Source of the DNA: Brockia lithotrophica
GTDB lineage: Bacteria > Bacillota > Bacilli > Thermicanales > DSM-22653
Direction: 5' to 3'
NCBI RefSeq assembly: GCF_003633725.1
Contig: NZ_RBIJ01000003.1
Span: 85,582-149,581 of the forward strand
Length of the DNA: 64,000 nt
Shown: positions 29,194-38,204 of the stretch, one piece after another
Layout of the letters: the number at the start of each line of letters is the position of its first letter
Position numbering within the stretch: the first letter of the stretch is position 1
The notes under the pieces: generated by a model
Databases searched by the model: none
Seen by the model: only the letters and a program-made list of their open reading frames with translations
What the model was told of the DNA's origin: nothing
Made by a program: the position numbers and the translations under genes

Positions 29194-29214
29194 AAATGTG
29201 AACGAAATGTGAAC
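29194..29214 (-). promoter_or_regulatory. Tandem 11-bp direct repeats upstream of htrA
   Basis: On the minus strand GTTCACATTT occurs twice with an 11-base period (29214-29205 and 29203-29194), about 100 bases before the htrA start. OmpR-family regulators commonly bind such repeats; TTCACA spaced by five bases also fits the loose PhoP box of Bacillus. The likely binder is the adjacent CssR-like regulator (inference). Confidence 0.5.
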
Positions 29215-29222
29215 AAAGCGCC

Positions 29223-30035
29223 TCACCAGACGACGGGAAGGAGGACGACGGCGAGGAGAAGGCGGTAGACGACGAAAGGGAGAAGCCCGATGCGTTCCAC
29301 GAAGCGCACGAAGAGGCGCACCGCCGCATAGGCGGAAACGAAGGCAGTTCCAAAGCCCAAGGCGAGGACGAAGGCGCCGCCGTCGGCGAGCACGGAAAAG
29401 CTCTTCGCGAGGTCGAAGGCGGTCGCGCCGAGCATCACCGGGACGGCGAGGAGGAAGGAAAACTCTGCCGCCGCCGTACGGCTGAGCCCTACGAGAACCC
29501 CGCCACCGATCGTCGCCCCGGCCCGTGAAAACCCGGGAAACAAGGCGAAACTCTGAAACACGCCGATCCACAAGGCTTCGCGGTACGTGAGGGCGTCGAG
29601 CGCCTTGCCCTCCGCGGTTCGGACGCCCCCTCCCTCCCTACGGCGACCGAGTACTTCCGCCGCGAGCATGAAGAGGGAGCCGAGGACGAGGCCGACGACG
29701 ACGCTTCGGGGAGAAAAAAGGCGGGCCTTGATCGCGTCGTGAAACACGGCGCCAAAGACGAAGGCCGGGAGGATTCCCAAAAAGAGGTGCCCGAGGTCGA
29801 GCCGCCCCGAACCCATGTAGGGCGGGGCGAGGAGTTCGCCCAGGCGGCGGGCGTACAGCTTTACGACGGCGAGCACGGCCCCGAGCTGAATCGCGACCGT
29901 AAACGTGTCCGCAAGCGGTCCGACAAAGCCCAGGGCGTGCCCGGCGAGGATGAGGTGGGCCGTCGACGACACAGGCAAAAACTCGGTGAGCCCTTCTAAA
30001 ATTCCCAGGAGAACGCTCGTCCACCAGACGTTCAC
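29223..30035 (-). CDS. uppP: Undecaprenyl-diphosphatase
   Basis: It recycles the lipid carrier for peptidoglycan synthesis by removing a phosphate from undecaprenyl diphosphate. It has 270 residues, several membrane helices, and the two BacA signatures GILEGLTEFLPVSSTAH (residues 11-27) and PGFSRAGATIGGGVLVGLSR. A GTG start lies behind GGAGGGAAGTGC. It lies upstream of htrA on the same strand, with the repeat element in between. Confidence 0.95.
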   Translation of the reverse strand: MNVWWTSVLLGILEGLTEFLPVSSTAHLILAGHALGFVGPLADTFTVAIQLGAVLAVVKLYARRLGELLAPPYMGSGRLDLGHLFLGILPAFVFGAVFHDAIKARLFSPRSVVVGLVLGSLFMLAAEVLGRRREGGGVRTAEGKALDALTYREALWIGVFQSFALFPGFSRAGATIGGGVLVGLSRTAAAEFSFLLAVPVMLGATAFDLAKSFSVLADGGAFVLALGFGTAFVSAYAAVRLFVRFVERIGLLPFVVYRLLLAVVLLPVVW

Positions 30036-30141
30036 GCACTTCCCTCCCTATGGTCGGCTGCGCCCGCCCTTCTCGTCCAAGAGGCAGGGGCTCGCTTCCA
30101 TGCCTACGAGAAAGAACGGCGGATCTTGCCGCACAAAAAAT

Positions 30142-30163
30142 CGCGGCTCCCGCGGGAGCCGCG
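30142..30163 (-). terminator. Rho-independent terminator of the glycosyltransferase gene
   Basis: A perfect 22-base palindrome (CGCGGCTCCCG and its complement, no loop bases) is followed on the minus strand by ATTTTTTG. It lies 32 bases downstream of the stop at 30196. Confidence 0.85.
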
Positions 30164-30195
30164 TCCTCCTTCCCGTTTCGTGCACCCGAACCTCC

Positions 30196-31428
30196 TTACC
30201 CCACCTCTTGGGGAGCGCGTTCCCGGGCGTTGGGAGTCTCCCGCCTCGGATCCGACCACGGCGGACGGCGGTCCGGGTCTCCGGAGGCGCGAAGCGCCAC
30301 CTCCTGCATCGACGCAAAGAGGCGAGAAAATACCGCGTCCCACGTGTGCGGTCGGACCGCCGTGTGCCCCGCACGCCCGAGGCGTCGGCGCAAGTCCTCG
30401 TCCCGGGCCAAAAGCTCGATCCCCCGGGCGAAGGCTTCCGGATCGCGGGGCGCTACGAGCCAGCCGGTCTCTCCGTGGACGACGCGCTCGGCGACGCCCC
30501 CGGCGGAAACGCCAAGGACGGGAAGCCCCACGGCCATCGCCTCTTGGACTACGTTTCCGTACGTCTCCGTGCTCGACGGAAAGACGAAAAGGTCCGCCCC
30601 TTGGTACGCTTCACGCAGGTCCGCCCCGCGGAGGAAGCCGGCAAAGCGCACAGGCACCCCCGCCTGCGCGACCTTCCGCTCGAACTCGCCGCGGTAAGGG
30701 CCGTCACCGACCACGAGGAGGGCCAAGTCCCGGCGAACTGCGGGAGAGACGTGGGCGAGGGCGTTTACGAGGACGTCGAGGTCCTTTTCCACGGCGATCC
30801 GCCCCACGTAGAGGAGGAGGAGCGGGGCGTCGATTCCGTACCGCACCCGCAGGAGCCTGCGGGCGGCTTCCGGGTCTTGGGGTGGGTGGAAGAGGCGCTC
30901 ATCCACCCCCCGAGGGAAGAGTTCGAGGCGGCGAATCCCCATCGCCTCTAAACGCTCCCACGTCTCGCGGCTCGGGACGTACACCCGCTCCATGGGCGCG
31001 TGGAACCAGACGTTCAGCGATTCGTACGCCCCTTGCAAGGCTTCCAAGCGGTAGTAGGCGAGGTAGCGGTCGAGGTGCGTGTGGTAGGACGCCACCATGG
31101 GGACGCGAAAGCGGCGGCAGAGGTATCGGCCGAAGAGGCCCATCGTCCCCGGCGTGGCGATGTGGCACAAGTCGGGGCGGAACTCGCGAAAGCTCCGCTG
31201 CGCGCGCAAGGGATTGGGGATCCCCAGGCGAATCGGCGGGTAGAGGAAGAGGGGCGCGCTCAAAAAGCGTTCGACGAAGTCGCGCGGCTCGTCGCCCTTC
31301 GGGGGATCGGGCGCGAAGACCTTGAGCGCCACACCGCGCTCGCGGAGCCATTCCGTCCAACGGCCGAGCGTCATGGAGACGCCGTTGACGTCCGGAGGGA
31401 ACGTGTCCGTGAAGAGCACGAGGCGCAT
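30196..31428 (-). CDS. GT4-family glycosyltransferase
   Basis: About 410 residues from the ATG at 31428 behind GAAAGAGGGAATGCG. It has the GT-B fold: the acceptor domain starts RLVLFTDTFPPDVNGVSMTL with HIATPGTMGLFGRYLC and SYHTHLDRYLAYY. The donor domain has LLYVGRIAVEKDLDVLVNAL, VVGDGPYRGEFE and the nucleotide-sugar EX7E region FVFPSSTETYGNVVQEAMAVGLPVLG. This resembles mannosyl- or glucosyltransferases acting on glycolipids. The substrate cannot be read from sequence. The proline- and arginine-rich tail is unconserved. Confidence 0.88.
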   Translation of the reverse strand: MRLVLFTDTFPPDVNGVSMTLGRWTEWLRERGVALKVFAPDPPKGDEPRDFVERFLSAPLFLYPPIRLGIPNPLRAQRSFREFRPDLCHIATPGTMGLFGRYLCRRFRVPMVASYHTHLDRYLAYYRLEALQGAYESLNVWFHAPMERVYVPSRETWERLEAMGIRRLELFPRGVDERLFHPPQDPEAARRLLRVRYGIDAPLLLLYVGRIAVEKDLDVLVNALAHVSPAVRRDLALLVVGDGPYRGEFERKVAQAGVPVRFAGFLRGADLREAYQGADLFVFPSSTETYGNVVQEAMAVGLPVLGVSAGGVAERVVHGETGWLVAPRDPEAFARGIELLARDEDLRRRLGRAGHTAVRPHTWDAVFSRLFASMQEVALRASGDPDRRPPWSDPRRETPNARERAPQEVG

Positions 31429-31512
31429 CGCATTCCCTCTTTCCCGCACGGATGTACTTCTACCGTATCACGTACGGGAAGAAAAGAGAGCTAAGACCTC
31501 GTAAAGATTCGG

Positions 31513-32181
31513 TTAACCTTGCGTAAACTTCGCGCGCCCGCGGCGCACGGCCTCGGCGATCGCCCGGGCGGCCCCTTCGGGGTCGCGGGCTCGGGCGACC
31601 GCGCGGATGAAGGCCACGCCGTCCGCCCCGGCCTGAACGGGGAGGTGGGCGTTGTTCGCGTCGATCCCCCCGATCGCCACGAGGGGGAGTTCGACCCCCG
31701 CACGCCGCATCTCGCCGAAGATTTCCAACCCCACGGGTCGCTTTTCCGCCTTGATCGGCGTGGGAAACACGGGGCCGACTCCGAGGTAGTCCGCGCCGGC
31801 CTCGCGCGCGCGGAGGGCGCAGACCACGGTCGCGCACGACGCCCCCACGAGGAGCTTGCCTCCCACCCGTTGCCGCACCTCGGCGACGGAAAGGTCCTCC
31901 TCGCCAACGTGCACCCCGTCCGCCTCGACGGCAAGGGCGAGGTCCACGTCGTCGTCGACGAAGAAGAGGATCCCTAGGCGCCGGGCGAGCCCGCGCAACT
32001 TCCGGGCGAGCCGAAGGCGGTCTTCGCCTTCTAAGGCCCCGGGGCCCTTTTCCCGGAACTGATACGCCGTCACGCCACCGCGCACGGCCGCCTCGAGGAG
32101 CGCTTCCGGCGGCCAGGAAGTGTCCTGCGTGCCGAAGAGGAAGTACACGGAAAGGGCGTCTCGGAGCTCCCCGCCCTTCAT
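31513..32181 (-). CDS. thiE: Thiamine-phosphate synthase
   Basis: It joins hydroxymethylpyrimidine diphosphate with thiazole phosphate to give thiamine phosphate. 222 residues from the ATG at 32181, which overlaps the thiD stop (ATGA). Family motifs: QFREKGPGAL, LFFVDDDVDLALAVEADGVHVG, GASCATVVCALRAREAGADYLG, VGPVFPTPIK and AIGGIDANN. It ends the thiM-thiD-thiE unit. Confidence 0.94.
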   Translation of the reverse strand: MKGGELRDALSVYFLFGTQDTSWPPEALLEAAVRGGVTAYQFREKGPGALEGEDRLRLARKLRGLARRLGILFFVDDDVDLALAVEADGVHVGEEDLSVAEVRQRVGGKLLVGASCATVVCALRAREAGADYLGVGPVFPTPIKAEKRPVGLEIFGEMRRAGVELPLVAIGGIDANNAHLPVQAGADGVAFIRAVARARDPEGAARAIAEAVRRGRAKFTQG

Positions 32182-33080
32182 CGCCCGCACGCCTCTTCCC
32201 AGCGTTCGACGGCGAGGTCCGCACCGTCGAAGCGGAGGCTCGCAAACGCCCAGTGGTTCGTGGGGCCGTGCCCCTTCCCCAGGGGAAAGGCGTGGCGAAT
32301 CGCGGCGTCGATGAACGCCTCACCGAGGGCCACGGCCTCGACGAGCTCCGCACCCTGGGCGAGGGCGGCGGTCACCGCCGCAGAAAACGTACACCCCGTC
32401 CCATGCGTGTGCGGGGTCAACCAGTAGTCCTTGCGGAACACGACGACCCCCTCTTCCGTGGCGAGGACGTCCTCGACGTACTTGCGCCCGCGGGCGTCGG
32501 GAGACACGGGGTTCCCCTCTTCGTCGACGGGGGCGTGCCCACCCTTTACGAGCACGGCCTTGGGCCCGTATGCGAGGAGGCGGCAGGCCGCCCCCTTCTT
32601 TTCCGCCCGCGTCCGCGGCGCCTCTCCGAGGAGGGCCTCGACTTCCGGCAAGTTGGGCGTGACGAGCAAGGCGAGGGGAAAGAGGTGCTCGCGCAAGGCC
32701 TTCTCTGCCTCCGGCGCGAGGAGGGATGCCCCGCTCTTCGCGCGCATCACGGGGTCGACGACGAGCTTGCGGATTTCGTGGGCGCGCACGCGGTCCGCCA
32801 CGACCTCGACGATCTCCCGGGAAAAGAGCATCCCCGTCTTCGCCGCGTCGACCCCAATGTCTTCGACCACGGCGTCGATCTGCGCCGCCACCGCCTCCGG
32901 CGGAAGCGGATAGATCCCGCGCACCTCGCGCGTGTTTTGCGCCGTGACTGCCGTGATCGCGCTCATTCCGAAAACCTCGAGCGCGTGAAAGGTCTTGAGA
33001 TCCGCCTGAATGCCCGCTCCGCCGCCGGAGTCCGACCCGGCGATCGTGAGCGCCCGGGGAACGGGAACTCCTCCCTGCAT
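32178..33080 (-). CDS. thiD: Hydroxymethylpyrimidine/phosphomethylpyrimidine kinase
   Basis: It phosphorylates HMP and HMP-P for thiamine synthesis. 300 residues from the ATG at 33080 behind GAGGAGGGACG. It begins with the PfkB-type ALTIAGSDSGGGAGIQADLK and has MSAITAVTAQNT, KTGMLFS, VVDPVMRAKSG, TPNLPEVEALLG, VLVKGGH and the catalytic HTHGTGCTFSAAVTAALAQG. About 30 residues longer than usual at the C-terminus. It lies 103 bases from thiM. Confidence 0.95.
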   Translation of the reverse strand: MQGGVPVPRALTIAGSDSGGGAGIQADLKTFHALEVFGMSAITAVTAQNTREVRGIYPLPPEAVAAQIDAVVEDIGVDAAKTGMLFSREIVEVVADRVRAHEIRKLVVDPVMRAKSGASLLAPEAEKALREHLFPLALLVTPNLPEVEALLGEAPRTRAEKKGAACRLLAYGPKAVLVKGGHAPVDEEGNPVSPDARGRKYVEDVLATEEGVVVFRKDYWLTPHTHGTGCTFSAAVTAALAQGAELVEAVALGEAFIDAAIRHAFPLGKGHGPTNHWAFASLRFDGADLAVERWEEACGR

Positions 33081-33183
33081 CGCACGTCCCTCCTCGAAAT
33101 TCGGGCGTAGACGACCCTCCCATTCGGAGGTCCTCACACCCGGTTTTCGTCACGCGAAAGGTCCGACTCCCCCGACAGATCAC

Positions 33184-34065
33184 TCACGCCTCTCGGGCGG
33201 AGAGCTCCACCTTTCCGAACCGCAAGAGGTCAGCCCCCTCCACCTCCGCGAGCGCGTCCAAAAAGTACGTCGCAAACGTCGCCGGCCTCTCCCCCGCGCC
33301 GAGGCGGATGCGGGCCAACTCCCCGGCCACCTTTGTCGTGAGCGCTGCCGCAAACGCGGCGACAAACGCGTCCTCTCCCACCGCGGCAAAAGCGGCGACC
33401 ACGGCTCCGAGCAGGCACCCGCTTCCCGTAAAGCGCGTGAGGAGGACGTCCCCACCGCCGACGTACGCGGTTCGGCCGACCGCGTCGGCGAGCACGTCCC
33501 ACGCTCCCGTGGCCAGGACGACGCCTCCCGTCTCGCGGGCCAGGGTGAGGGCCGCCTGGGCGACGACCTCCCTCGGCGCCTCGCCGGCGTCCACCCCCTT
33601 TTGTGGGAGAGAGAGCCCTGCGAGAAAGGCGATCTCCGCGGCGTTCCCCCGGACGACATCCGGGCGGAGTTCGCGCACGAGTTCTGCCGCCGTCCGGTTG
33701 CGGAGCTCCGTAAAGCCCGCGCCTACGGGATCGAGGACGACAGGCCGTTGGGCGGCGCGGGCGGCGCGACCGGCGCGAAGCATGGAAGCCCCGAGTTCGG
33801 ACGATAGGGTCCCCAGGTTCAAGAGGAGGGCGTCGGCCTTCGTGGCCACCTCCTCCACCTCCTCCGGTGCCTCGGCCATGATGGGCGAGGCCCCGAGGGC
33901 GAGAAGCCCGTCCGCCGTTCGCCCCTTGACCACGTCGTTCGTCATCGCGTGGACGAGCGGGCGGCGCGCCCGCACGGCGGCGAGGAGGTTTGCGGCAGCC
34001 GCAAGGAGGGTATGGGCTTCGGGCGACGCGGGGCTTGGGGACCCCCCGGCACGGGTTTCTTCCAT
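33184..34065 (-). CDS. thiM: Hydroxyethylthiazole kinase
   Basis: A salvage enzyme that phosphorylates the thiazole moiety of thiamine. 293 residues from the ATG at 34065, spaced nine bases from GGGAGG. Visible are RPLVHAMTNDVVKGRTADGLLALGASPIM (read in parts), VVLDPVGAGFT, RGNAAEIAFLAG and GSGCLLGAVVAAF. With thiD and thiE it makes a salvage-type unit. I saw no TPP riboswitch in the short gap upstream. Confidence 0.94.
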   Translation of the reverse strand: MEETRAGGSPSPASPEAHTLLAAAANLLAAVRARRPLVHAMTNDVVKGRTADGLLALGASPIMAEAPEEVEEVATKADALLLNLGTLSSELGASMLRAGRAARAAQRPVVLDPVGAGFTELRNRTAAELVRELRPDVVRGNAAEIAFLAGLSLPQKGVDAGEAPREVVAQAALTLARETGGVVLATGAWDVLADAVGRTAYVGGGDVLLTRFTGSGCLLGAVVAAFAAVGEDAFVAAFAAALTTKVAGELARIRLGAGERPATFATYFLDALAEVEGADLLRFGKVELSAREA

Positions 34066-34132
34066 CCGTCCGTACCTCCCGTACAGGATCATGGTGGGAA
34101 AAGACTCGGAGAAATCGTGACCCCGTTTACGG

Positions 34133-35578
34133 TTAAGGAGCTTCGGAAAAGGCCGCAGGCGGTTCGTCGCGAAGGAGGGTGGGCTTTCGGTACGTCGGGC
34201 AACGGCACCCTTCTCCTCCCGGAGGAGCGGCCAACAAGGCGTCGATGAGGATATGGCCCACGAGCTCCGCCTCGCCGTAAAAGATGTCTTTGAGCTCGTC
34301 GTGCTCCCAGTCGCGAACCACGCCCTCGGCGTAGTTCGTCACGAGGTGGATCCCCGCGTAGCAGGCGCCGATTTCTCGGGCGAGATACACCTCGGGTACG
34401 AGGCTCTGGCCGACGACGTCGCCGCCCATCTGGCGAAACGCCTGCACCTCGCTCCGGCTTTCGAAATGCCGCCCGTCCGTGGCCACGTAGACGCCGCGGC
34501 GAAACACGCGGCGCCCCGTTCCGCGCACCCGAGCCTCCGCGGCACGGGCGAGGATTTCCGCGCCCACGAGGCAGATGGGTTCGCGCATGATGAGGAGGTA
34601 CGGAAGCCCCAAGGAAACGTCCTTTCGCATCGTCATGTCGATGTAGTCGTCGGGAATCACGAAGTCGCGAAGTTCGAGGAGACGGCTCAAACTTCCGACG
34701 CCCCCCTCGGCGAAGATCCGCCGAACTCCCGCCTCGCGGAAGACCCAGAACACCTGACGCGAGGCGTCGGCGCGGCTGACGTGGGGGGGCCGCCACCCGT
34801 GCATGCGCACGGTGAGCACCCGCTTCCCCCCTACTTCAAAGAGGGTGAACGGGGGGCTTTCGCCAAAGGGTGTAGGAAAGACGAGCCCCTCTTCGAGCAC
34901 CCGGACCTCCGGACGGTTGAGCGCCGCGGGGAAGCGAAGGGAAAACGTGCTTGAACCGCCGATGACGGCAAAGGAGGCCGAGGGTACGGCCCTCTCCCCG
35001 CCGCCATCCGCGGCGCGGGTAAGTCCCTTCCCCTCGGGCGGATCGGAGTTCTCTCCGTGGGGCTTGTCCGCCGCAGAATCGCGGGAGATAGCCCCGGACG
35101 CGTCCGTCCTTCCTTTGAGGCCGCGGCGAATCGCCTCCCGGGCCAACGTATCGGCGCGCTCGTTTCCCCAAACGCCGGTATGGCCCGGCACGTGGGCGAC
35201 TTCCCAGGGGATTCCCTCGAGCAGCTCGAGCAGTTGTTCCCAGAGGTCGACGTTCTTGACCGGCGAACCCGAATTCGTGCGGTACCCTTGCGACCGCCAC
35301 TCCCAGGGCCAGTGGTTTTTCAGGGCGTTTGCCACGTAGGCGCTGTCCAAGAACAGGCGGACGCGAAGGCGTCCTGAACGCAAGTCTTCCTCCGCACGTT
35401 CGCGCAGGCGGCGGAGACCTTCAATTATGGCCATAAGCTCCATCCGGTTGTTCGTCGTCGAAGGCGAAAAACCCGACACTTCCTCTACGCGGCCGTCGGG
35501 AAAGACGAGGACCGCGCCGTACCCGCCGGGTCCCGGGTTCCCCGAACACGCCCCGTCCCCGTAAAGGGCTACGCTCAT
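34133..35578 (-). CDS. Fusion of RNase HI and MTAP/PNP-type nucleoside phosphorylase
   Basis: A single frame of 481 residues from an ATG at 35578 behind GAAGGGGATC. Residues 1-150 form a complete RNase HI with the catalytic set D8 (YGDGACSGN), E47 (NNRMELMA), D78 (LDSAYV) and D143 (GNERADTLA), and the basic WPWEWRSQGYR handle. A polar linker (about 152-198) contains no in-frame ATG, GTG or TTG. Residues 201-460 match 5'-methylthioadenosine or purine nucleoside phosphorylases: FAVIGGSS, FPTPFGESP, FAEGGVGSLS, DDYIDMT, and GVYVATDGRHFESRSEV with a VTNYAEGV segment. Several active-site positions differ from the textbook enzyme. No fusion of this kind is familiar to me. Confidence 0.85.
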   Translation of the reverse strand: MSVALYGDGACSGNPGPGGYGAVLVFPDGRVEEVSGFSPSTTNNRMELMAIIEGLRRLRERAEEDLRSGRLRVRLFLDSAYVANALKNHWPWEWRSQGYRTNSGSPVKNVDLWEQLLELLEGIPWEVAHVPGHTGVWGNERADTLAREAIRRGLKGRTDASGAISRDSAADKPHGENSDPPEGKGLTRAADGGGERAVPSASFAVIGGSSTFSLRFPAALNRPEVRVLEEGLVFPTPFGESPPFTLFEVGGKRVLTVRMHGWRPPHVSRADASRQVFWVFREAGVRRIFAEGGVGSLSRLLELRDFVIPDDYIDMTMRKDVSLGLPYLLIMREPICLVGAEILARAAEARVRGTGRRVFRRGVYVATDGRHFESRSEVQAFRQMGGDVVGQSLVPEVYLAREIGACYAGIHLVTNYAEGVVRDWEHDELKDIFYGEAELVGHILIDALLAAPPGGEGCRCPTYRKPTLLRDEPPAAFSEAP

Positions 35579-35774
35579 GCCCGATCCCCTTCCGCCCACG
35601 CGATCACCCCCTCGCTTGTCCTCCTCCGGCGTGCAGGGAACCGCCCGCACCTCCGGAACGTCCCTCCTGGCCGGCCCGTCGGCTTCGAAGCGGAGTTCTC
35701 CGCGCCTTCGTAGCCTATGCGGCGCGGATCGAGCTCAAAGGAAACTTCCGCGCCACCGGGGAAGCGCCCCGATT

Positions 35775-36440
35775 TCACCGCGCGGAAGGCGCAAAACCCG
35801 GAGAGGAAGGAGCGGACTTCTTCGCGGGAGAAGGCGCGGTCCCTTGGGGAGACCCGGGCGTGGATTTCTCCAAATCCCGCGCCTCGAGGCGGCCCAAGAG
35901 GTCGAAGAGGTAGAGCACGTCTTCTCCCGTAAAGCTCCCGCGAATTCGCGACGTGAGCTCAACGGTGCGCACAAATGCGCTTCGGTCGGCCCAAAGCCCG
36001 ACCAGCGCGTCGAGCACGTCCGGCGTGAGCTTCGCCTGAGCCCAGCGGAGGAAGTCCTCCCGCTCTTTGGGCGTCATCGACCGTTCGAGGGCGGTGAAGA
36101 GCGACGCCGCTTCGGCGGGAACGGGGGAAAGGACCTCCTTCGCCTCTCCCTCCGGGCGGGAAACCTGCTCTTCCGTACGGGGAGCCGCACCCTCCCCGCC
36201 CTTCCCCTCGGGAAGTGCACCGAGGACGGAGGCGGCCAGACCGTTCCGTCCGGAGGCTTCGCCCCACTGGGCAATGCCCTGAGCGAGGCCGTCCCGCACC
36301 CCTTCAGCGAGCGCCCGGCCGAGGTCGTCGCGCACCGCCTGTGCGATGCGGTCGCCGAATGCGGGAGAAGCCAAGACGCCGAGAGAAAACCCGAAGACGA
36401 GGGCGAGAAAGACGGCGAAGAAGCGGCGAAACGCGGCCAA
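35775..36440 (-). CDS. Hypothetical membrane-anchored protein
   Basis: 221 residues. A strong N-terminal hydrophobic segment (FRRFFAVFLALVFGFSLGVLA, residues 4-24) would serve as an anchor or signal. The middle (about 60-105) is low-complexity, rich in Gly, Glu and Pro. A helical segment (about 115-195) includes MTPKEREDFLRWAQAKLTPDVLDAL, and the tail is Pro/Ser/Ala-rich. I do not recognise a family. It lies between pepA and the RNase H fusion on the same strand. Confidence 0.65.
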   Translation of the reverse strand: MAAFRRFFAVFLALVFGFSLGVLASPAFGDRIAQAVRDDLGRALAEGVRDGLAQGIAQWGEASGRNGLAASVLGALPEGKGGEGAAPRTEEQVSRPEGEAKEVLSPVPAEAASLFTALERSMTPKEREDFLRWAQAKLTPDVLDALVGLWADRSAFVRTVELTSRIRGSFTGEDVLYLFDLLGRLEARDLEKSTPGSPQGTAPSPAKKSAPSSPGFAPSAR

Positions 36441-36511
36441 CGGCGATCCCTCCCTGTCTGCACGTGGGGCAAACCGCCCTCGGACCTAGTCTCGCCGCTT
36501 CGCGCGCGCCT

Positions 36512-38008
36512 TTAAACTCCCCGGGCCTCGCGAATGGCCAGGCGCACGAGGCTCCGAACCATGACCCCCGTCGGCCCCTTGGGGACGAGGGGCGAACCTT
36601 CGTCGTCCCAAGCCGTGCCGGCGATGTCGAGGTGCAACCAAGGGAGGGGATCGGCAAACTGCTTGAGGAACATCCCCGCGGTGATCGTCCCGGCATTTCG
36701 GCCGCCGGAGTTCTTGAGGTCGGCAATCCGACCGCGGATCCGTTCGAGGTAGACATCGAAGGCGGGAAGGCGCCAGATACGCTCGTCTTCTTCGCCCGCC
36801 GCCTCGGCAAATCGGGCGTACAGTTCCTCGTCGTTGGCCATGACCCCCGTCGTCTCCGTACCCAAAGCGACGAGCACGGCACCCGTGAGCGTGGCGATGT
36901 CGACGATCTCCCCCGCACCGCGCCCCCGCGCATACGTGATCGCGTCGGCGAGGATCAGCCGTCCTTCGGCGTCCGTGCTGATCACCTCGACGGTCTTGCC
37001 GGACATCGTCCGGAGGACGTCTCCGGGGCGGTAGGCCTTGCCGTCGGGCATGTTTTCCACCATGGGGAGGACGGCCATGAGGTTGCGACGGACGCCCAGG
37101 CGCGCCGCAGCGAGAATCGCCGCAAGGGCCGTGGCCGCTCCCGCCATGTCCATCACCATGGACTCCATTCCCTGGGCGGGCTTCAGGGAAATGCCCCCTG
37201 TGTCGAAGGTGATCCCCTTCCCGACAAACGTGAGGGGATCCTTCCACTCGGGTTCTCCCGGATACTCGAGGACGACAAGGCGCGGTTCGTTGGCGCTGCC
37301 CTTGGCAACGGCGAGGAGCGCCCCCATGCCCAGGGACTCCATGTCCTCACGCTTGAGGACGGCGTAGCGGAGGCCGACTTCCTTGGCGGCCTCCACGGCC
37401 CGCGTACAAAACGCCTCCGGCGTGAGGACGTTGGGCGGCGTCTGGACGAGGTCGCGGGCGAAGTTCACCGCCTCACCCAAGATCCGTCCGCGCCGAAGCC
37501 CTTCCTCTGCGCCCGCTTCCGCAGGCGCGATGCGCACGGATTCCACGGCGGGGCGCGGTACGTCCTCGCTGCGAAACTCGTCAAAACGATACTGGGAGAG
37601 GTATGCGGACGTCGCCAGCCATTCCGCGACGCGCTCGGCGGGAAATCCCGCCGCGTACAGGGCTTCTGCCCAGAACACGAGGTCGCGGGCGCCTACGGCC
37701 TGCGCCTCGCGCACCCCGCGGGCAAAAAGGGTGCGCAGGCGGCTCCGTTCGGGCGCCTCCGGCGTTCCGAGGAGGATCACGTTTCGGACGGGCATGCGTC
37801 CGAGGGTCGACACGGCGAGGACGACGTCTTCGCCGCGGCGGCGATAGGCGAGCTTGCGCGTCCACGCATCCGACAGCGCACCGCCGAGGGCCTCGTCGAT
37901 GCGGCGCAAGGCAGGTGAAAACGCTTCCCCGAAATGCAAGACGGCCAGCGCGTCCCCTCGGACGGCGAGAGGATCTTCCCCTCCCCAAATCCCAAGCTCG
38001 ATGTGCAT
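36512..38008 (-). CDS. pepA: Leucyl aminopeptidase (PepA family, M17)
   Basis: It removes N-terminal residues from peptides with a two-metal centre. 498 residues from the ATG at 38008, matching the family length. Metal and catalytic signatures are VGKGITFDTGGISLKPAQGM, MDMAGAATALAAILAAARL, ENMPDGKAYRPGDVL, and the diagnostic NTDAEGRL-type motif seen here as STDAEGRLILADAI. It also has LTGAVLVALG and the C-terminal HLDIAGTAW. The N-terminal domain is divergent. Confidence 0.95.
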   Translation of the reverse strand: MHIELGIWGGEDPLAVRGDALAVLHFGEAFSPALRRIDEALGGALSDAWTRKLAYRRRGEDVVLAVSTLGRMPVRNVILLGTPEAPERSRLRTLFARGVREAQAVGARDLVFWAEALYAAGFPAERVAEWLATSAYLSQYRFDEFRSEDVPRPAVESVRIAPAEAGAEEGLRRGRILGEAVNFARDLVQTPPNVLTPEAFCTRAVEAAKEVGLRYAVLKREDMESLGMGALLAVAKGSANEPRLVVLEYPGEPEWKDPLTFVGKGITFDTGGISLKPAQGMESMVMDMAGAATALAAILAAARLGVRRNLMAVLPMVENMPDGKAYRPGDVLRTMSGKTVEVISTDAEGRLILADAITYARGRGAGEIVDIATLTGAVLVALGTETTGVMANDEELYARFAEAAGEEDERIWRLPAFDVYLERIRGRIADLKNSGGRNAGTITAGMFLKQFADPLPWLHLDIAGTAWDDEGSPLVPKGPTGVMVRSLVRLAIREARGV

Positions 38009-38141
38009 CGAAGGCCGTTCCCCCTTACGCGAACGGATCTTTTCGGCGGAGCGGCCGCATCCCGAAGACGCCCGGTCTTTCTCTGGAGAACGGGCGATTC
38101 GCCGACGGCATGCGCCCGCCGAAGGAGGAAAAAAAGGAAAA

Positions 38142-38171
38142 CCCGCCCGGTCTCGCGAGGCACCGGGCGGG
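38142..38171 (-). terminator. Rho-independent terminator of the liv operon
   Basis: A 10-bp stem (38142-38151 with 38162-38171) with a ten-base loop is followed on the minus strand by TTTTCCTTTTTTT. It lies 34 bases after the livF stop. Confidence 0.85.
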
Positions 38172-38204
38172 AGGTCGGAGAGAAACGATCTCCGAACCTC
38201 AGCA

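Noticed and set aside
34066..34132. Possible TPP riboswitch before thiM
   Set aside because: The gap is only about 67 bases and I see neither the CUGAGA nor the ACCUGA-type THI-box elements.
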